A DNA stretch of 64,000 nucleotides from Burkholderia sp. OK233. GTDB taxonomy: Bacteria > Pseudomonadota > Gammaproteobacteria > Burkholderiales > Burkholderiaceae. Each line of letters starts with the position of its first letter. The stretch's first letter is position 1. This document shows positions 8,746 to 17,183 of the stretch, in pieces. Position numbers and translations under genes: made by a program. The DNA lies in assembly GCF_900230185.1 (NCBI RefSeq), contig NZ_OCSR01000002.1, positions 620,001 through 684,000 of the forward strand, given 5' to 3'. The notes beneath the pieces were generated by a model that searched no databases, had not been told where the DNA came from, and saw only the letters and a list, made by a program, of their open reading frames with translations.

Positions 8746-9693
8746 GTGATTGCAAACCCCATCGTCCAACGCGTTGGCGTGGTAGGAACGGGCGTGATCG
8801 GCGCGAGTTGGGCGGCGTACTTTCTGGCCCGCGGCCTTGAGGTCAGCGCGACAGACCCCGCGCCCGGTGCGTGCGAGCGGCTCACGGAAGCGATCGCGCT
8901 GCATTGGCCGACGCTCGTTAAAAGCGGCCTCGCTGAAGGTGCTTCGCAGGGCAAGCTCACTTTCCACGAGTCGCTCGAGTCCGTACTCGAAGGCGTGCAA
9001 TTCGTCCAGGAAAGCGGCCCGGAACGCATCGATCTGAAGCGGGCGCTGTTCACCCGAATCGACGCGGCGCTCGACGAAAACGTACTCATCGCGTCGAGTT
9101 CGTCCGGTCTCCTGATGAGCGACGTGCAAACGGCGTGCCGTTATCCACAGCGCGTGGTGTTGGGACATCCGTTCAATCCACCTCATCTGATTCCGCTTGT
9201 CGAGGTAATCGGCGGAGAGCATACGTCGCCGGATGCAATCCAGCGCGCGATGGATTTTTATCGGACGATCGGCAAGCGGCCGATCAATCCGCACAAGGAA
9301 ATCAAAGGCCATATCGCCAATCGGCTGCAGGCGGCGTTGTGGCGCGAAGCCTTTCATCTGGTGTCGATCGGTGCGGCGAGCGTGAGCGACATCGACGCCG
9401 CGATCGCGTACGGCCCGGGCTTGCGCTGGGCCGTAATGGGGCCATTCGCGAACCTGCATCTGTCGGGTGGCGAAGGCGGCATGCAGCATGTGCTCGAGCA
9501 TCTTGGCGGTCCCATCGAAAGCTGGTGGGCCGATCTCGGCACGCCGGCGCTCACGCCCGGCCTGAAACAACAGGTGATCGACGGCATCGGCGCAGAGCTT
9601 GCCGGCCGCAGCGCTAACCAGATCGCGACGCAGCGTGACGACATGATTCTCAGCATGCTGCGCGCCAAAGCAGCGTCGACTTCGCTCCCCTAG
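8746..9693 (+). CDS. L-carnitine dehydrogenase / 3-hydroxyacyl-CoA dehydrogenase family protein
   Basis: The 315-residue protein is an NAD-dependent 3-hydroxyacid dehydrogenase with the Rossmann motif GTGVIG at residues 14-19 and the active-site segment GHPFNPPHLIPLVEVIGG. Length, the GHPFNPPH motif and the C-terminal ALTPGLKQQVIDGI region are those of L-carnitine 3-dehydrogenase (CdhA) rather than the two-domain FadB type. Known CdhA oxidises L-carnitine to 3-dehydrocarnitine, which a DUF849 enzyme then cleaves; a DUF849 gene follows 63 bp downstream. The start is GTG at 8746, set by AGGAGACAGG just upstream. Carnitine, or another 3-hydroxy acid arising from the crotonase reaction, could be the substrate. 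Confidence 0.82.
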   Translation: MIANPIVQRVGVVGTGVIGASWAAYFLARGLEVSATDPAPGACERLTEAIALHWPTLVKSGLAEGASQGKLTFHESLESVLEGVQFVQESGPERIDLKRALFTRIDAALDENVLIASSSSGLLMSDVQTACRYPQRVVLGHPFNPPHLIPLVEVIGGEHTSPDAIQRAMDFYRTIGKRPINPHKEIKGHIANRLQAALWREAFHLVSIGAASVSDIDAAIAYGPGLRWAVMGPFANLHLSGGEGGMQHVLEHLGGPIESWWADLGTPALTPGLKQQVIDGIGAELAGRSANQIATQRDDMILSMLRAKAASTSLP

Positions 9694-9756
9694 GCGACGG
9701 CGGTCACGCCCGGTCATCGACGAAACGCACGAAACATAAAATTGACGGAGACAAGC

Positions 9757-10677
9757 ATGAGCGGCAAGCCCAAAGTGATCGTGACCATCGCCCCTACCGG
9801 CGGCATGGCGAGCAAGAAACAGAACCCCAACCTGCCGACGCAGCCCGCTGAAATTGCCGGCGACGTATACGACTGCTACAACGCCGGCGCAAGCGTCGTC
9901 GCGGTGCATGCCCGTTTGCCGGATGACGGCGCGACCTGCGATCCGTTTATCTATCGCGACATCAATACGCGAATCCGCGCGAAGTGCGACATCGTGATCA
10001 ACAACTCGACGGGCGGCGGCGTGCACGGCGAAATGATCGGACGCGCGCCGAACGGCTACTGGGAAATCCTCTGGGAAGAACGGCTAAAAGGCCTGGATGC
10101 CGGAGCCGAAATGTGCACGCTGGACGCAACGACGATCATCGCCAGTTTCGACGACAAGGAGCTGCTGATGCACACGTCGCCGCAACGCTCGAAGCATCTC
10201 GCGCAGGAAATGAAAAAGCGCGGCATCAAACCGGAGTGGGAGGTGTTCAGCCCAACCCATATCGTCCAGGACGTGGCCGCTTTGACCGCAGCCGGTTTCG
10301 ACGACGAACCGTTCTTTATCAACCTCGTGCTCGGAGCGCATCGTGGCTTTCAGAACGCGATGCCCTACACCCCGCGCGTGCTGCAATCGATGGTCGATCT
10401 GCTGCCGAAGGGCAGCATCTTCTGCGTGAGCGGCATCGGGCCGGCGCAGTTGCCCTCGGCGATGAATTCGCTGCTGCTCGGCGGCCATGTGCGCGTGGGG
10501 CTCTAGGACAACCTGTACTACGGCCCCGGCGAACTCGCGACCAACGTCCAACTGACCGAGCGCATCGTGCGCCTCGTGCGCGAGATGGCCTACGAACCGG
10601 CAACGCCCGCAGAAGCGCGCGAAATCATGGGTTTGCCGCGCAAGAACGGCCCGCGGCCCGACTTCGCGATGCGTTGA
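9757..10677 (+). pseudogene. Beta-keto acid cleavage enzyme (BKACE, DUF849), interrupted by an in-frame TAG
   Basis: From the ATG at 9757 (GGAG at 9747-9750) a DUF849 protein is encoded up to an in-frame TAG at 10504-10506, then the same frame continues with fully family-like sequence (DNLYYGPGELATNVQLTERI and so on) to TGA at 10675-10677, which would give 306 residues. Family members convert a beta-keto acid and acetyl-CoA to acetoacetate and a new acyl-CoA, using a zinc ion. The stop stands where relatives have Glu in the motif VGLEDN, a position reported as a zinc ligand in characterised BKACEs; a single G-to-T change of GAG would produce it. The 249-residue truncated product should lack a metal ligand and the last strands. 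In carnitine degraders the homologue CdhC cleaves 3-dehydrocarnitine. A sequencing error cannot be excluded. Confidence 0.82.
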
Positions 10678-10712
10678 CGCTATCTGCTCGTCACAACAAT
10701 CAGGAGACACAC

Positions 10713-10790
10713 GATGTTGCATTCACATCGGAGATTGGCGCGGGCGACATGCTGGTCGTCGTCAGAGGTGGGCAATGGGTCCTGAATTGA
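10713..10790 (+). pseudogene. Remnant of a hotdog-fold thioesterase gene
   Basis: Between the BKACE gene and the CoA ligase, one frame reads DVAFTSEIGAGDMLVVVRGG over about 25 codons to TGA at 10788-10790. The pattern (xFxSEIxxGDxLxV) is that of the central strands of acyl-CoA thioesterases, for example the betainyl-CoA thioesterase CdhB that accompanies cdhA and cdhC in carnitine operons. Both ends of the expected gene are missing, and the only ATG with a good ribosome binding site (10714) is in another frame. I read it as a deletion scar; the fragment is short, so the identification is tentative. Confidence 0.4.
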
Positions 10791-12670
10791 CCGGATGGAC
10801 CGATGCGATGCTCGCGGACCATGCGCGCCGCGGTAGTGACGCTGGCTTGCCGCTCGCGCAACCGGACATCGCGCGGGAAACGCGGGCAGACGGCAGCTTC
10901 GTGTTGCGCTCGCGCACGAAGCTGGCGCCGTACGGGCGCAGCGTCGTCGATTGGCTCGCGCATTGGGCCGCGCTTACACCTGCCACGCCGTTTCTGGCCG
11001 AACGGATTCGCGACGGCGCTACAGCGCGCTGGCGCATGGTGAGCTATGCCGAGGCATTGCACAGCGTTCGTTCGATCGGGCAGGTGCTGCTCGATCTCGA
11101 CGCCGTGCCGCAACGGCCGGTGACGGTGCTGTCCGATAACAGCGTCAACCATGCACTGATGACGCTTGCGTCGATGTATGTCGGACGCCCTGCTGCAACG
11201 GTGTCGTCAGCCTATGCGCGGGTCGCGAAGGACCCGTCGAAGCTGCATCGCATTCTGCAGCATCTCGATCCAGCCGTGGTCTATGTCGAGGACGGCAATG
11301 TCTACGGCCCGGCGCTTGCGGCCGCGCCGCTGAACTGTCCTGTCGTCGCGACGCACGCGCCGCGGCCTGGCTGGCTGGGTTTCGATACGCTGACGTCGTG
11401 CGCGGCGACCGACGCCGTCAGCGCGGCGCATGCACGTATCGCACCCGGCGATATCGCGAAGCTGCTGCTGACCTCGGGCTCGACGGGCAGTCCCAAGCTC
11501 GTCGTCAATACGCACGGCATGCTGAGCGCCAATCAGCAGATGATCGCGCAGTGCTGGACCTTCGTCGATCAAACCACGCCGGTAATCGTCGACTGGTTGC
11601 CGTGGAGTCATACATTCGGCGCCAATCACAACTTCAATCTGGTCTTGCGGCATGGCGGCACGCTCTACGTCGACGACGGACGACCGGTGCCCGGTCTGAT
11701 TGAACGCAGCGTCGACAATCTGCGCGACGTCGCGCCGACGCTTCATTTCAACGTGCCTCGCGGGTTCGATGCGCTTGCACCGTTTCTGGAAAACGACAAC
11801 GCATTTGCCGAACGGTTTTTCTCCCGTTTGCAGGTGCTGTTTTATGCCGCGGCGAGCTTGCCGCCGCAGTTGCGCGAGCGCTTCGAACGCGTCGCGGCGC
11901 GTCATCGCCGCGCCGACGCCGAGCCGGTTTTCTTCACGTCCGCGTGGGGCGCGACCGAGACCGCGCCGCTCGTGACCAGTGTGCATTTCCGGCACGACGT
12001 ACACGGCAATATCGGCGTCCCGGCGCCCGGCACCGAACTGAAGTTCGTCCCGAGCGGCGACAAGTTCGAAATGCGGGTACGCGGACCGTCGGTCTTTCCC
12101 GGCTATCTGAACGATCCGAACGCGAGCGCCGCAGCCTTCGACGAAGAGGGTTTTTACCGGATCGGCGATGCCGGCAAGCTGTGCGACCCCGCCGATCCCA
12201 ATGCCGGCGTGCTGTTCGACGGACGCGTCGCCGAAGACTTCAAACTGTCGAGCGGCACGTGGGTATCGGTTGGCACGCTGCGGCTCAACGCGTTAGACGC
12301 GCTCGCGCCGTTCGCGCTCGACGTCGTGGTCGCCGGTCATGACCGCGCTGAGATCGGCTTGCTGATTTTCCCAACCGCGGCGCTGCGCGCGCTCGCGCCG
12401 GAGTTCGATGCCGCGGCGGCGACCGGCATCGAACTGGGCCGTCACGAGGCGGTTCGCCGAGCCGTGTGCCGGGGGCTGCGCGGCCTCGCCCGTGATGCCG
12501 GCGCGTCGCAGCGCGCGGCGCGCGCGGTGATTCTGTCCGGGGCGCCGTCGCTCGAAGCGGGCGAGATTACCGACAAGGGCTATGTCAATCAACGGGCGGT
12601 CTTGACCCTGCGCGCGGACGACGTGCAACGGCTCTTTTCCGCGGATGACTCGGTGATCGTCGTCGAATGA
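10775..12670 (+). CDS. Feruloyl-CoA synthetase-like AMP-dependent acyl-CoA ligase
   Basis: The 631-residue product is an ANL-superfamily acyl-CoA ligase. The phosphate loop SGSTGSPK is at residues 234-241; the WGATETAP, YRIGDAGKL, LFDGRVAEDFKL and C-terminal GEITDKGYVNQ segments supply the remaining core motifs, the last with the adenylation lysine. The N-terminal RADGSFVLRS and the length are typical of the feruloyl-CoA synthetase group. It would activate an aromatic or other carboxylate with ATP and CoA. AGAGGTGGG precedes the ATG at 10775, but the first 25 or so residues are not family-like and an ATG at 10805-10807 is an alternative; the junction with the thioesterase remnant suggests the upstream sequence was rearranged. 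Confidence 0.82.
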   Translation: MGPELTGWTDAMLADHARRGSDAGLPLAQPDIARETRADGSFVLRSRTKLAPYGRSVVDWLAHWAALTPATPFLAERIRDGATARWRMVSYAEALHSVRSIGQVLLDLDAVPQRPVTVLSDNSVNHALMTLASMYVGRPAATVSSAYARVAKDPSKLHRILQHLDPAVVYVEDGNVYGPALAAAPLNCPVVATHAPRPGWLGFDTLTSCAATDAVSAAHARIAPGDIAKLLLTSGSTGSPKLVVNTHGMLSANQQMIAQCWTFVDQTTPVIVDWLPWSHTFGANHNFNLVLRHGGTLYVDDGRPVPGLIERSVDNLRDVAPTLHFNVPRGFDALAPFLENDNAFAERFFSRLQVLFYAAASLPPQLRERFERVAARHRRADAEPVFFTSAWGATETAPLVTSVHFRHDVHGNIGVPAPGTELKFVPSGDKFEMRVRGPSVFPGYLNDPNASAAAFDEEGFYRIGDAGKLCDPADPNAGVLFDGRVAEDFKLSSGTWVSVGTLRLNALDALAPFALDVVVAGHDRAEIGLLIFPTAALRALAPEFDAAAATGIELGRHEAVRRAVCRGLRGLARDAGASQRAARAVILSGAPSLEAGEITDKGYVNQRAVLTLRADDVQRLFSADDSVIVVE

Positions 12671-12799
12671 GCTAATCGCGGGCCGGCTTGCATCGAGTCA
12701 CGTCTACGGGTTTTTCCTGGTCTCAACCTATGTCGATACCGGCGTCGCCCGATCGTCGTAGGAGTATGTTCAACTTCTCCAGTGAAAGGCCAACACACC

Positions 12800-13246
12800 A
12801 TGACTACCGGAACAATCCGTCTCCATCGCGTCCTGCACGCGACTCCCGAACGCATCTATCGGGCCTTCCTCGAACCCGATGCGATCGCGAAGTGGCTTCC
12901 TCCCTACGGGTTCACCTGTCAGGTCCACCACATGGATGCACGCGTGGGCGGCACTTACAAGATGTCCTTCCGTAACTTCGGCACCGGCAATGGTCACTCG
13001 TTCGGCGGCGAGTACGTCGAACTGGTGCCGTTCGAGAAGATCCGCTACTCGGACCGATTCGACGACCCGAACCTGCCCGGCCAGATGCACGCCACCATTT
13101 CATTGCGGCAGGTGTCATGCGGAACCGAGCTCACCATTGTGCAGGAGGGTGTGCCCGAGGTTATTCCAGTGGAAATGTGCTACCTCGGCTGGCAGGAGTC
13201 GCTGGTTCAGTTGGCAAAGTTGGTCGAGCCGGTGATCCCCGACTGA
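12800..13246 (+). CDS. SRPBCC / AHSA1-domain protein
   Basis: The 148-residue product is a helix-grip (START-like) protein of the Activator of Hsp90 ATPase homologue 1 type: it opens with HRVLHATPERIYRAFLEPD, contains the AKWLPP and GGTYKMSF segments and ends with the long helix GWQESLVQLAKLVEPV. Proteins of this kind bind small hydrophobic ligands, but no substrate is known for this one. The ATG at 12800 is preceded by GAAAGG. It stands alone, 129 bp after the CoA ligase and convergent with the amide operon. Confidence 0.85.
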   Translation: MTTGTIRLHRVLHATPERIYRAFLEPDAIAKWLPPYGFTCQVHHMDARVGGTYKMSFRNFGTGNGHSFGGEYVELVPFEKIRYSDRFDDPNLPGQMHATISLRQVSCGTELTIVQEGVPEVIPVEMCYLGWQESLVQLAKLVEPVIPD

Positions 13247-13313
13247 CGACACCGGTATAGGCGTGCGCGTTCCCGGGCCGCGGAGCGCAGTTTGCCAAGT
13301 CGAATGGTGAGAC

Positions 13314-13934
13314 TCAAGGCTTTGGTCCCTTGGCAAGACCGAGCTTTTCCATTGCCTCATGTGCATCGATCACCAGCGTAGCGATCTCGCTCACCGTGAC
13401 CCGGAGACTCGTCGCTCTCGATCGAATGTGCTCGTATGCTTCGCTCTCGCTGAGCTGATGCGCCTCCATGAGGATGCGAATGGCTTTTTCGATGTGGCGT
13501 CGCGCCTTGATCGCCTCCTCGAGTTTGGCGACCTTGCTGTGCAACCGCTGCTGATAGCCTGAGGACGCGCGCGCGAGCACCAGGGTGCTCAGAATGCCGG
13601 TAGACCGGTAGGGCTTCGTGATGACGCCATGTGCCTGCGTATCCACCAGCATTTTCAGCGCCGTTGGATTTTCGTAGTCGGATAATGCGATCAACGTGGC
13701 TTCGGTATCGGCCGCGCACCAGTTGCCCGCGCTGCGGGTTTCCGGGCCGACGAGAAAGAAGATCGCGTCCACATCGGCGGGCAGTTGCGACGGAAACGGC
13801 CAGAGCACGCGCACCGGACAGCCGATGCGGCGCAACTGCTCTTCCAGAACAATACGGTCCTCGCCCGGCGGATGAATCACGAGGACGCGCAGCGTGCGTA
13901 GATCGTCGAACAGACGACGAGCCCCCGTGCTCAT
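13314..13934 (-). CDS. amiR: ANTAR-domain RNA-binding antiterminator (AmiR type)
   Basis: The 206-residue protein has an N-terminal receiver-like domain without the usual phosphoacceptor cluster, a coiled segment (about 115-140) and a C-terminal ANTAR domain (about 140-195, HIEKAIRILMEAHQLSESEA then LRVTVSEIATLVID). ANTAR proteins bind paired hexaloop hairpins in leader RNA and stop a downstream terminator from forming. In Pseudomonas aeruginosa AmiR is held inactive by the amide sensor AmiC. Here its start overlaps the stop of an AmiC-like gene by four bases (ATGA), the same coupling, and the operon's leader at 22104-22202 contains hairpins of the right kind followed by a terminator. It is the last gene of the operon it probably controls. 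Confidence 0.88.
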   Translation of the reverse strand: MSTGARRLFDDLRTLRVLVIHPPGEDRIVLEEQLRRIGCPVRVLWPFPSQLPADVDAIFFLVGPETRSAGNWCAADTEATLIALSDYENPTALKMLVDTQAHGVITKPYRSTGILSTLVLARASSGYQQRLHSKVAKLEEAIKARRHIEKAIRILMEAHQLSESEAYEHIRSRATSLRVTVSEIATLVIDAHEAMEKLGLAKGPKP

Positions 13935-15106
13935 GCCGATTCTCCGTCGAGCCAGAATTCCGCGAATCCGTACGACGTCAGATAGGGATCAGGTTTGACC
14001 GGACCTCGCCCCTCCCAGACGATATCGAACGAGCCGTCCGGCCTGCACACGGCAATGCGCGGCGTCAGTATCGCGTGATTGTTCTCCGGATCGATCTTCA
14101 GCACCCCCTCTGGCGAATCGAATTCGACTTCGTGTACCGCCTCCACCAGCTTGGCCGTATCGAGACTTCCACTACGGGCCAGCGCCAGCGCAAACAGATG
14201 CACCTGGTTATACGCCATCTCCGACCACATGCTGGCCGGTTGATCTCCAAAGCGCGCATGCCATGATTTCAGAAAGCGCTGGTTACTCGCGAGGTTCAGC
14301 GTGTTGACGTAACTCGCCGAGACGATGTGGCTGCCGCACAGTTCGGAGCCGATCATCCGCGTTTCGCCCTCGGTCATTGTCAAGCTTGCGATCGGAATCT
14401 GTGCCGGGTCGATTCCGTGCTCGCGATACAGCCGATAAAAGTCGCGCGCGCCTCGCCCGATCAGCGTGGAGAACACGACGTCGGGCTCGATGTCCTTGAT
14501 CTGCCGCACCACGTCTTCCAGCGCCGCTGGATCCGCATCGCTCGGCAGATAGAGTTCTTCCACGATTTCGCCGCCATGCTGCTCGACCATGTCGCGCATG
14601 ATCCGATTCGATTCTCGCGGATAGATGTAGTCGGCGCCAACCAGAAAAAAACGGCGGCCATGATTACGCAACAGATAGGCGGCCAGTTGCATGCTGTTCT
14701 GGTTCGGTACCCCGCCGGTGTAGATCACGTTTGGCGAATACTCAAACCCTTCGTAGATCGAGCAGTACCAGAGCAATGCGTTGGTGCGTTCGATCACCGG
14801 CAAGACCGCCTTTCGGCTCGACGAAGTCGAACAGCCGAAAATTACGGTCACGTCGTCTTCCTGCAGCATCCGCGTGGCGAGCCGGCGATATTCGTCAGGA
14901 TCGCTCTTCGGATCGTAAACAACCGGGTCGAGCAGGCGCCCGCCCACGCCGCCGGCCGCGTTGACTTCCTCAATCGCGAGCACTGTGCCGAAAAAATGCT
15001 CCGACCCGGTCGCTGAGGTCACGCCCGTGCGCGAGTACAACACGCCGATGCGCCAACCATCGTCAGTGGGCGCCGGATTGGCCGACTGTCGCGAGCTCGC
15101 CTCCAT
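13931..15106 (-). CDS. amiC: AmiC-like amide sensor (cytoplasmic type I periplasmic-binding fold)
   Basis: The 391-residue protein has the branched-chain amino acid/amide-binding fold: WRIGVLYSRTGVTSATGSEHFFGT near the start, EEVNAAGGVGGR, and the VIFGCSTSSSRKAVLPV and LWYCSIYEGFEYSPN segments of AmiC. It lacks a signal peptide, unlike the related transporter protein at 19955-21121, so it should stay in the cytoplasm as a ligand-controlled partner of AmiR. The ATG at 15106 is preceded by AAGGAGGAG; an in-frame upstream extension to 15313 overlaps the amidase gene and is not family-like. The last bases overlap amiR (ATGA), pointing to translational coupling. Ligand: probably a short-chain amide or urea-like compound taken up by the adjoining importer. 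Confidence 0.88.
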   Translation of the reverse strand: MEASSRQSANPAPTDDGWRIGVLYSRTGVTSATGSEHFFGTVLAIEEVNAAGGVGGRLLDPVVYDPKSDPDEYRRLATRMLQEDDVTVIFGCSTSSSRKAVLPVIERTNALLWYCSIYEGFEYSPNVIYTGGVPNQNSMQLAAYLLRNHGRRFFLVGADYIYPRESNRIMRDMVEQHGGEIVEELYLPSDADPAALEDVVRQIKDIEPDVVFSTLIGRGARDFYRLYREHGIDPAQIPIASLTMTEGETRMIGSELCGSHIVSASYVNTLNLASNQRFLKSWHARFGDQPASMWSEMAYNQVHLFALALARSGSLDTAKLVEAVHEVEFDSPEGVLKIDPENNHAILTPRIAVCRPDGSFDIVWEGRGPVKPDPYLTSYGFAEFWLDGESA

Positions 15107-15138
15107 TTCGTCTCCTCCTTGCATCGCTTCCTCGTTCC

Positions 15139-16440
15139 TCAGGTCGTGGGAAAACGTCCCACGGCTGCCGCGATCGCCTGCTCGGCAAACGCTGCAGCGT
15201 CGAGGCATCGGGCGTCGTCCCAAGGGCGGCAGATCACCTGCACGCCGATCGGGCCGCCGCGTGCGCCCCTCAATCCCGGCACGTTCACGCACGGGCAACC
15301 GAGCAAGGTCCAATTGCGATTGAACGCGGGGTCGCCCGTGGACGCGTGGCCGTCGGGCGCTTCATCGGGCGCGCTCGGTGTCAGCAATCCGGTAATGCCG
15401 TCGAATAGTTCGGCAAGCCTGGCCTTCGCCTGTTCCGCCAGAACACATGCCTTGATGTAGGTCGCCGTATCGACCCTCGCTGCACGATCAAGAAAACCGG
15501 CGAGCATCGGCGATAGATCGACACGATGATGATCGTACTCGAACCCCAGCGACTGATACGCCTCATAACTCTGGATCGTGTCGTGCGCGGCCACCAGGTC
15601 GGCCATCCACGGCGCGAAACGGACACGCCGCACGCGCCCTCCCGCCTGCTCGATGGCGCGCACCGCCGTGTCGAGCGCGTCACTCGCATTCGCCGACGGC
15701 GCGGTCCATGGGTAGCTGTCCGGCACGCCGAACACCGGGCCGGCCGTCACGCCGCTCAGGGCAAGTGGCCGGCCCGACAGGATCTGTGCGAAGTAAGCCA
15801 CGTCACGCACACCGGCGCCGAACAGACCGACCGTATCGAACGACCACGAGAAGCACTTCATGCCGACGGTCGGCAACATGCCGAGCGTCGGCTTGTAGCC
15901 AGCGATGCCGCAGAACGAAGCGGGCCGGATGGTCGAGCCGCCGGTCTGCGTGCCGATCGCGAACGGCACGATGCCGGCTGCCACCGCGGCGGCCGACCCG
16001 GACGACGATCCGCCAGGGGTACGCGTCAGGTCGCACGGATTGCGCGTCACTGGCGGCGTCATATAGGCGAATTCGCTGGTGACGGTCTTACCGATGACAA
16101 TGCCGCCGTTACGCCGCAATAACGTCACAATCGCGGCATCGGATTTCGGCTGATAGCCTTCGTAAATTGGCGAGCCGTAACTGGTGGCCAGGTCGCTCGT
16201 GTCGAAGATATCCTTCACCGCGATCGGCATGCCGGCCAGCGGACCCGTTGCACCGGCGGCCGAGGTCAATGCCGTTTCCCGCTGCGTGACGGCCGTCATC
16301 GCCCTCACCTCGGGCTCGACCTCCTCGATGCGCGCGAACGACTCGAGAACGGCGCGTTCGCGCTCGCGCGGGTCGCCGGCGGTTTTCTCGAGCAGGTCCA
16401 GTCCTGAGCGAGGTCGATAAAATGAGTTTGCGTTCGTCAT
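15139..16440 (-). CDS. Amidase-signature family amidase
   Basis: The 433-residue enzyme is an amidase-signature hydrolase. The catalytic lysine lies in MPIAVKDIFDT, the signature GGSSSGSAAAVAAG holds the cis-serine, and the nucleophilic serine is in GTQTGGSTIRPAS. It hydrolyses an amide to acid and ammonia; the substrate is not readable, though the group contains many aryl- and aliphatic amidases and allophanate hydrolases. It lies 35 bp after livF and 32 bp before amiC in the amide operon, so the compound sensed by AmiC and imported by the ABC system is the likely substrate or its precursor. AGGCGG stands before the ATG at 16440. Confidence 0.88.
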   Translation of the reverse strand: MTNANSFYRPRSGLDLLEKTAGDPRERERAVLESFARIEEVEPEVRAMTAVTQRETALTSAAGATGPLAGMPIAVKDIFDTSDLATSYGSPIYEGYQPKSDAAIVTLLRRNGGIVIGKTVTSEFAYMTPPVTRNPCDLTRTPGGSSSGSAAAVAAGIVPFAIGTQTGGSTIRPASFCGIAGYKPTLGMLPTVGMKCFSWSFDTVGLFGAGVRDVAYFAQILSGRPLALSGVTAGPVFGVPDSYPWTAPSANASDALDTAVRAIEQAGGRVRRVRFAPWMADLVAAHDTIQSYEAYQSLGFEYDHHRVDLSPMLAGFLDRAARVDTATYIKACVLAEQAKARLAELFDGITGLLTPSAPDEAPDGHASTGDPAFNRNWTLLGCPCVNVPGLRGARGGPIGVQVICRPWDDARCLDAAAFAEQAIAAAVGRFPTT

Positions 16441-16475
16441 GTGCCGCCTATCGTCATGGTCGTCCTGAATGTTGC

Positions 16476-17183
16476 TTACACACGCAGGTGTTCGAAGATC
16501 GATCCTACCGCTGCTTCATCTTTCGCGTTGCCATGCTCGAGGATCTCACCTTGCTTGAGTACCGCATAGCGGTCGGCAACCTTCAGCGCAAATGGGACAT
16601 TCTGCTCTACCAGCAGCAGCGTCGTGCCGTGCTGGCTGCGTTCACATAGCAGTGCGTCGGCGAGACGGTCGATCACGGACGGTTGCAACCCTTCCGTAAT
16701 CTCGTCGAGCAAAATGAGCGAAGGACGCATCATGAGCGCGCGCGCCACCAGCAGCATCTTCTGTTCGCCGCCGGAAAGCGTACCGGCCAGCTGCTTCAGG
16801 CGACTGGCGAATACCGGGAACACGAGCTCGATCCCGGCAAAGCGTTCGTCGAATGCCGACGCCTTCGCGAGCCCAAGACGCAGATTGTCGCGAATGGTGA
16901 GGTCCTGAAACAAAGCATGTTCCTGCGGCGCGTAAGCGATTCCTTCTCGCGCGATCTGGTGAGGCGCCATGCGCGTGATATCTTGCCCGCGCGCACGGAT
17001 GGTGCCGGCTTTCTTCGGCAGATAGCCCATGATTGTCTTGAGCACCGTCGTCTTGCCCATGCCGTTCTTGCCGAGCAGCGCGACGGCCTCGCCGTCGGCA
17101 ACGGTCATCGACAGCTTGCGCAGCACGACCGAAGCCTTGTATCCGCTCGTCACGTCCTGCAACTCCAGCGCAATCTGGCTCAT
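16476..17183 (-). CDS. ABC importer ATPase, LivF type
   Basis: The 235-residue protein is the second ATPase of a branched-chain amino acid/amide-type importer. Walker A is GKNGMGKT at residues 38-45, the signature is LSGGEQK, and Walker B is LILLDE followed by the LivF-typical ITEGLQPSVI. The ATG at 17183 overlaps the end of the fused LivM-LivG gene by four bases. It acts on the cytoplasmic face with the LivG domain of that protein to drive uptake through LivH and LivM. Confidence 0.9.
   Translation of the reverse strand: MSQIALELQDVTSGYKASVVLRKLSMTVADGEAVALLGKNGMGKTTVLKTIMGYLPKKAGTIRARGQDITRMAPHQIAREGIAYAPQEHALFQDLTIRDNLRLGLAKASAFDERFAGIELVFPVFASRLKQLAGTLSGGEQKMLLVARALMMRPSLILLDEITEGLQPSVIDRLADALLCERSQHGTTLLLVEQNVPFALKVADRYAVLKQGEILEHGNAKDEAAVGSIFEHLRV

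Noticed and set aside
8701..10026. Long minus-strand frame (441 codons) opposite the dehydrogenase and BKACE genes
   Set aside because: Antisense shadow produced by GC-biased third positions; the plus-strand frames have motifs and ribosome binding sites.
10504..10506. TAG as a recoded amino acid (for example pyrrolysine)
   Set aside because: The position is a Glu in the family, and no pyrrolysine genes are in view or expected in this group of bacteria; a nonsense mutation or sequencing error is simpler.
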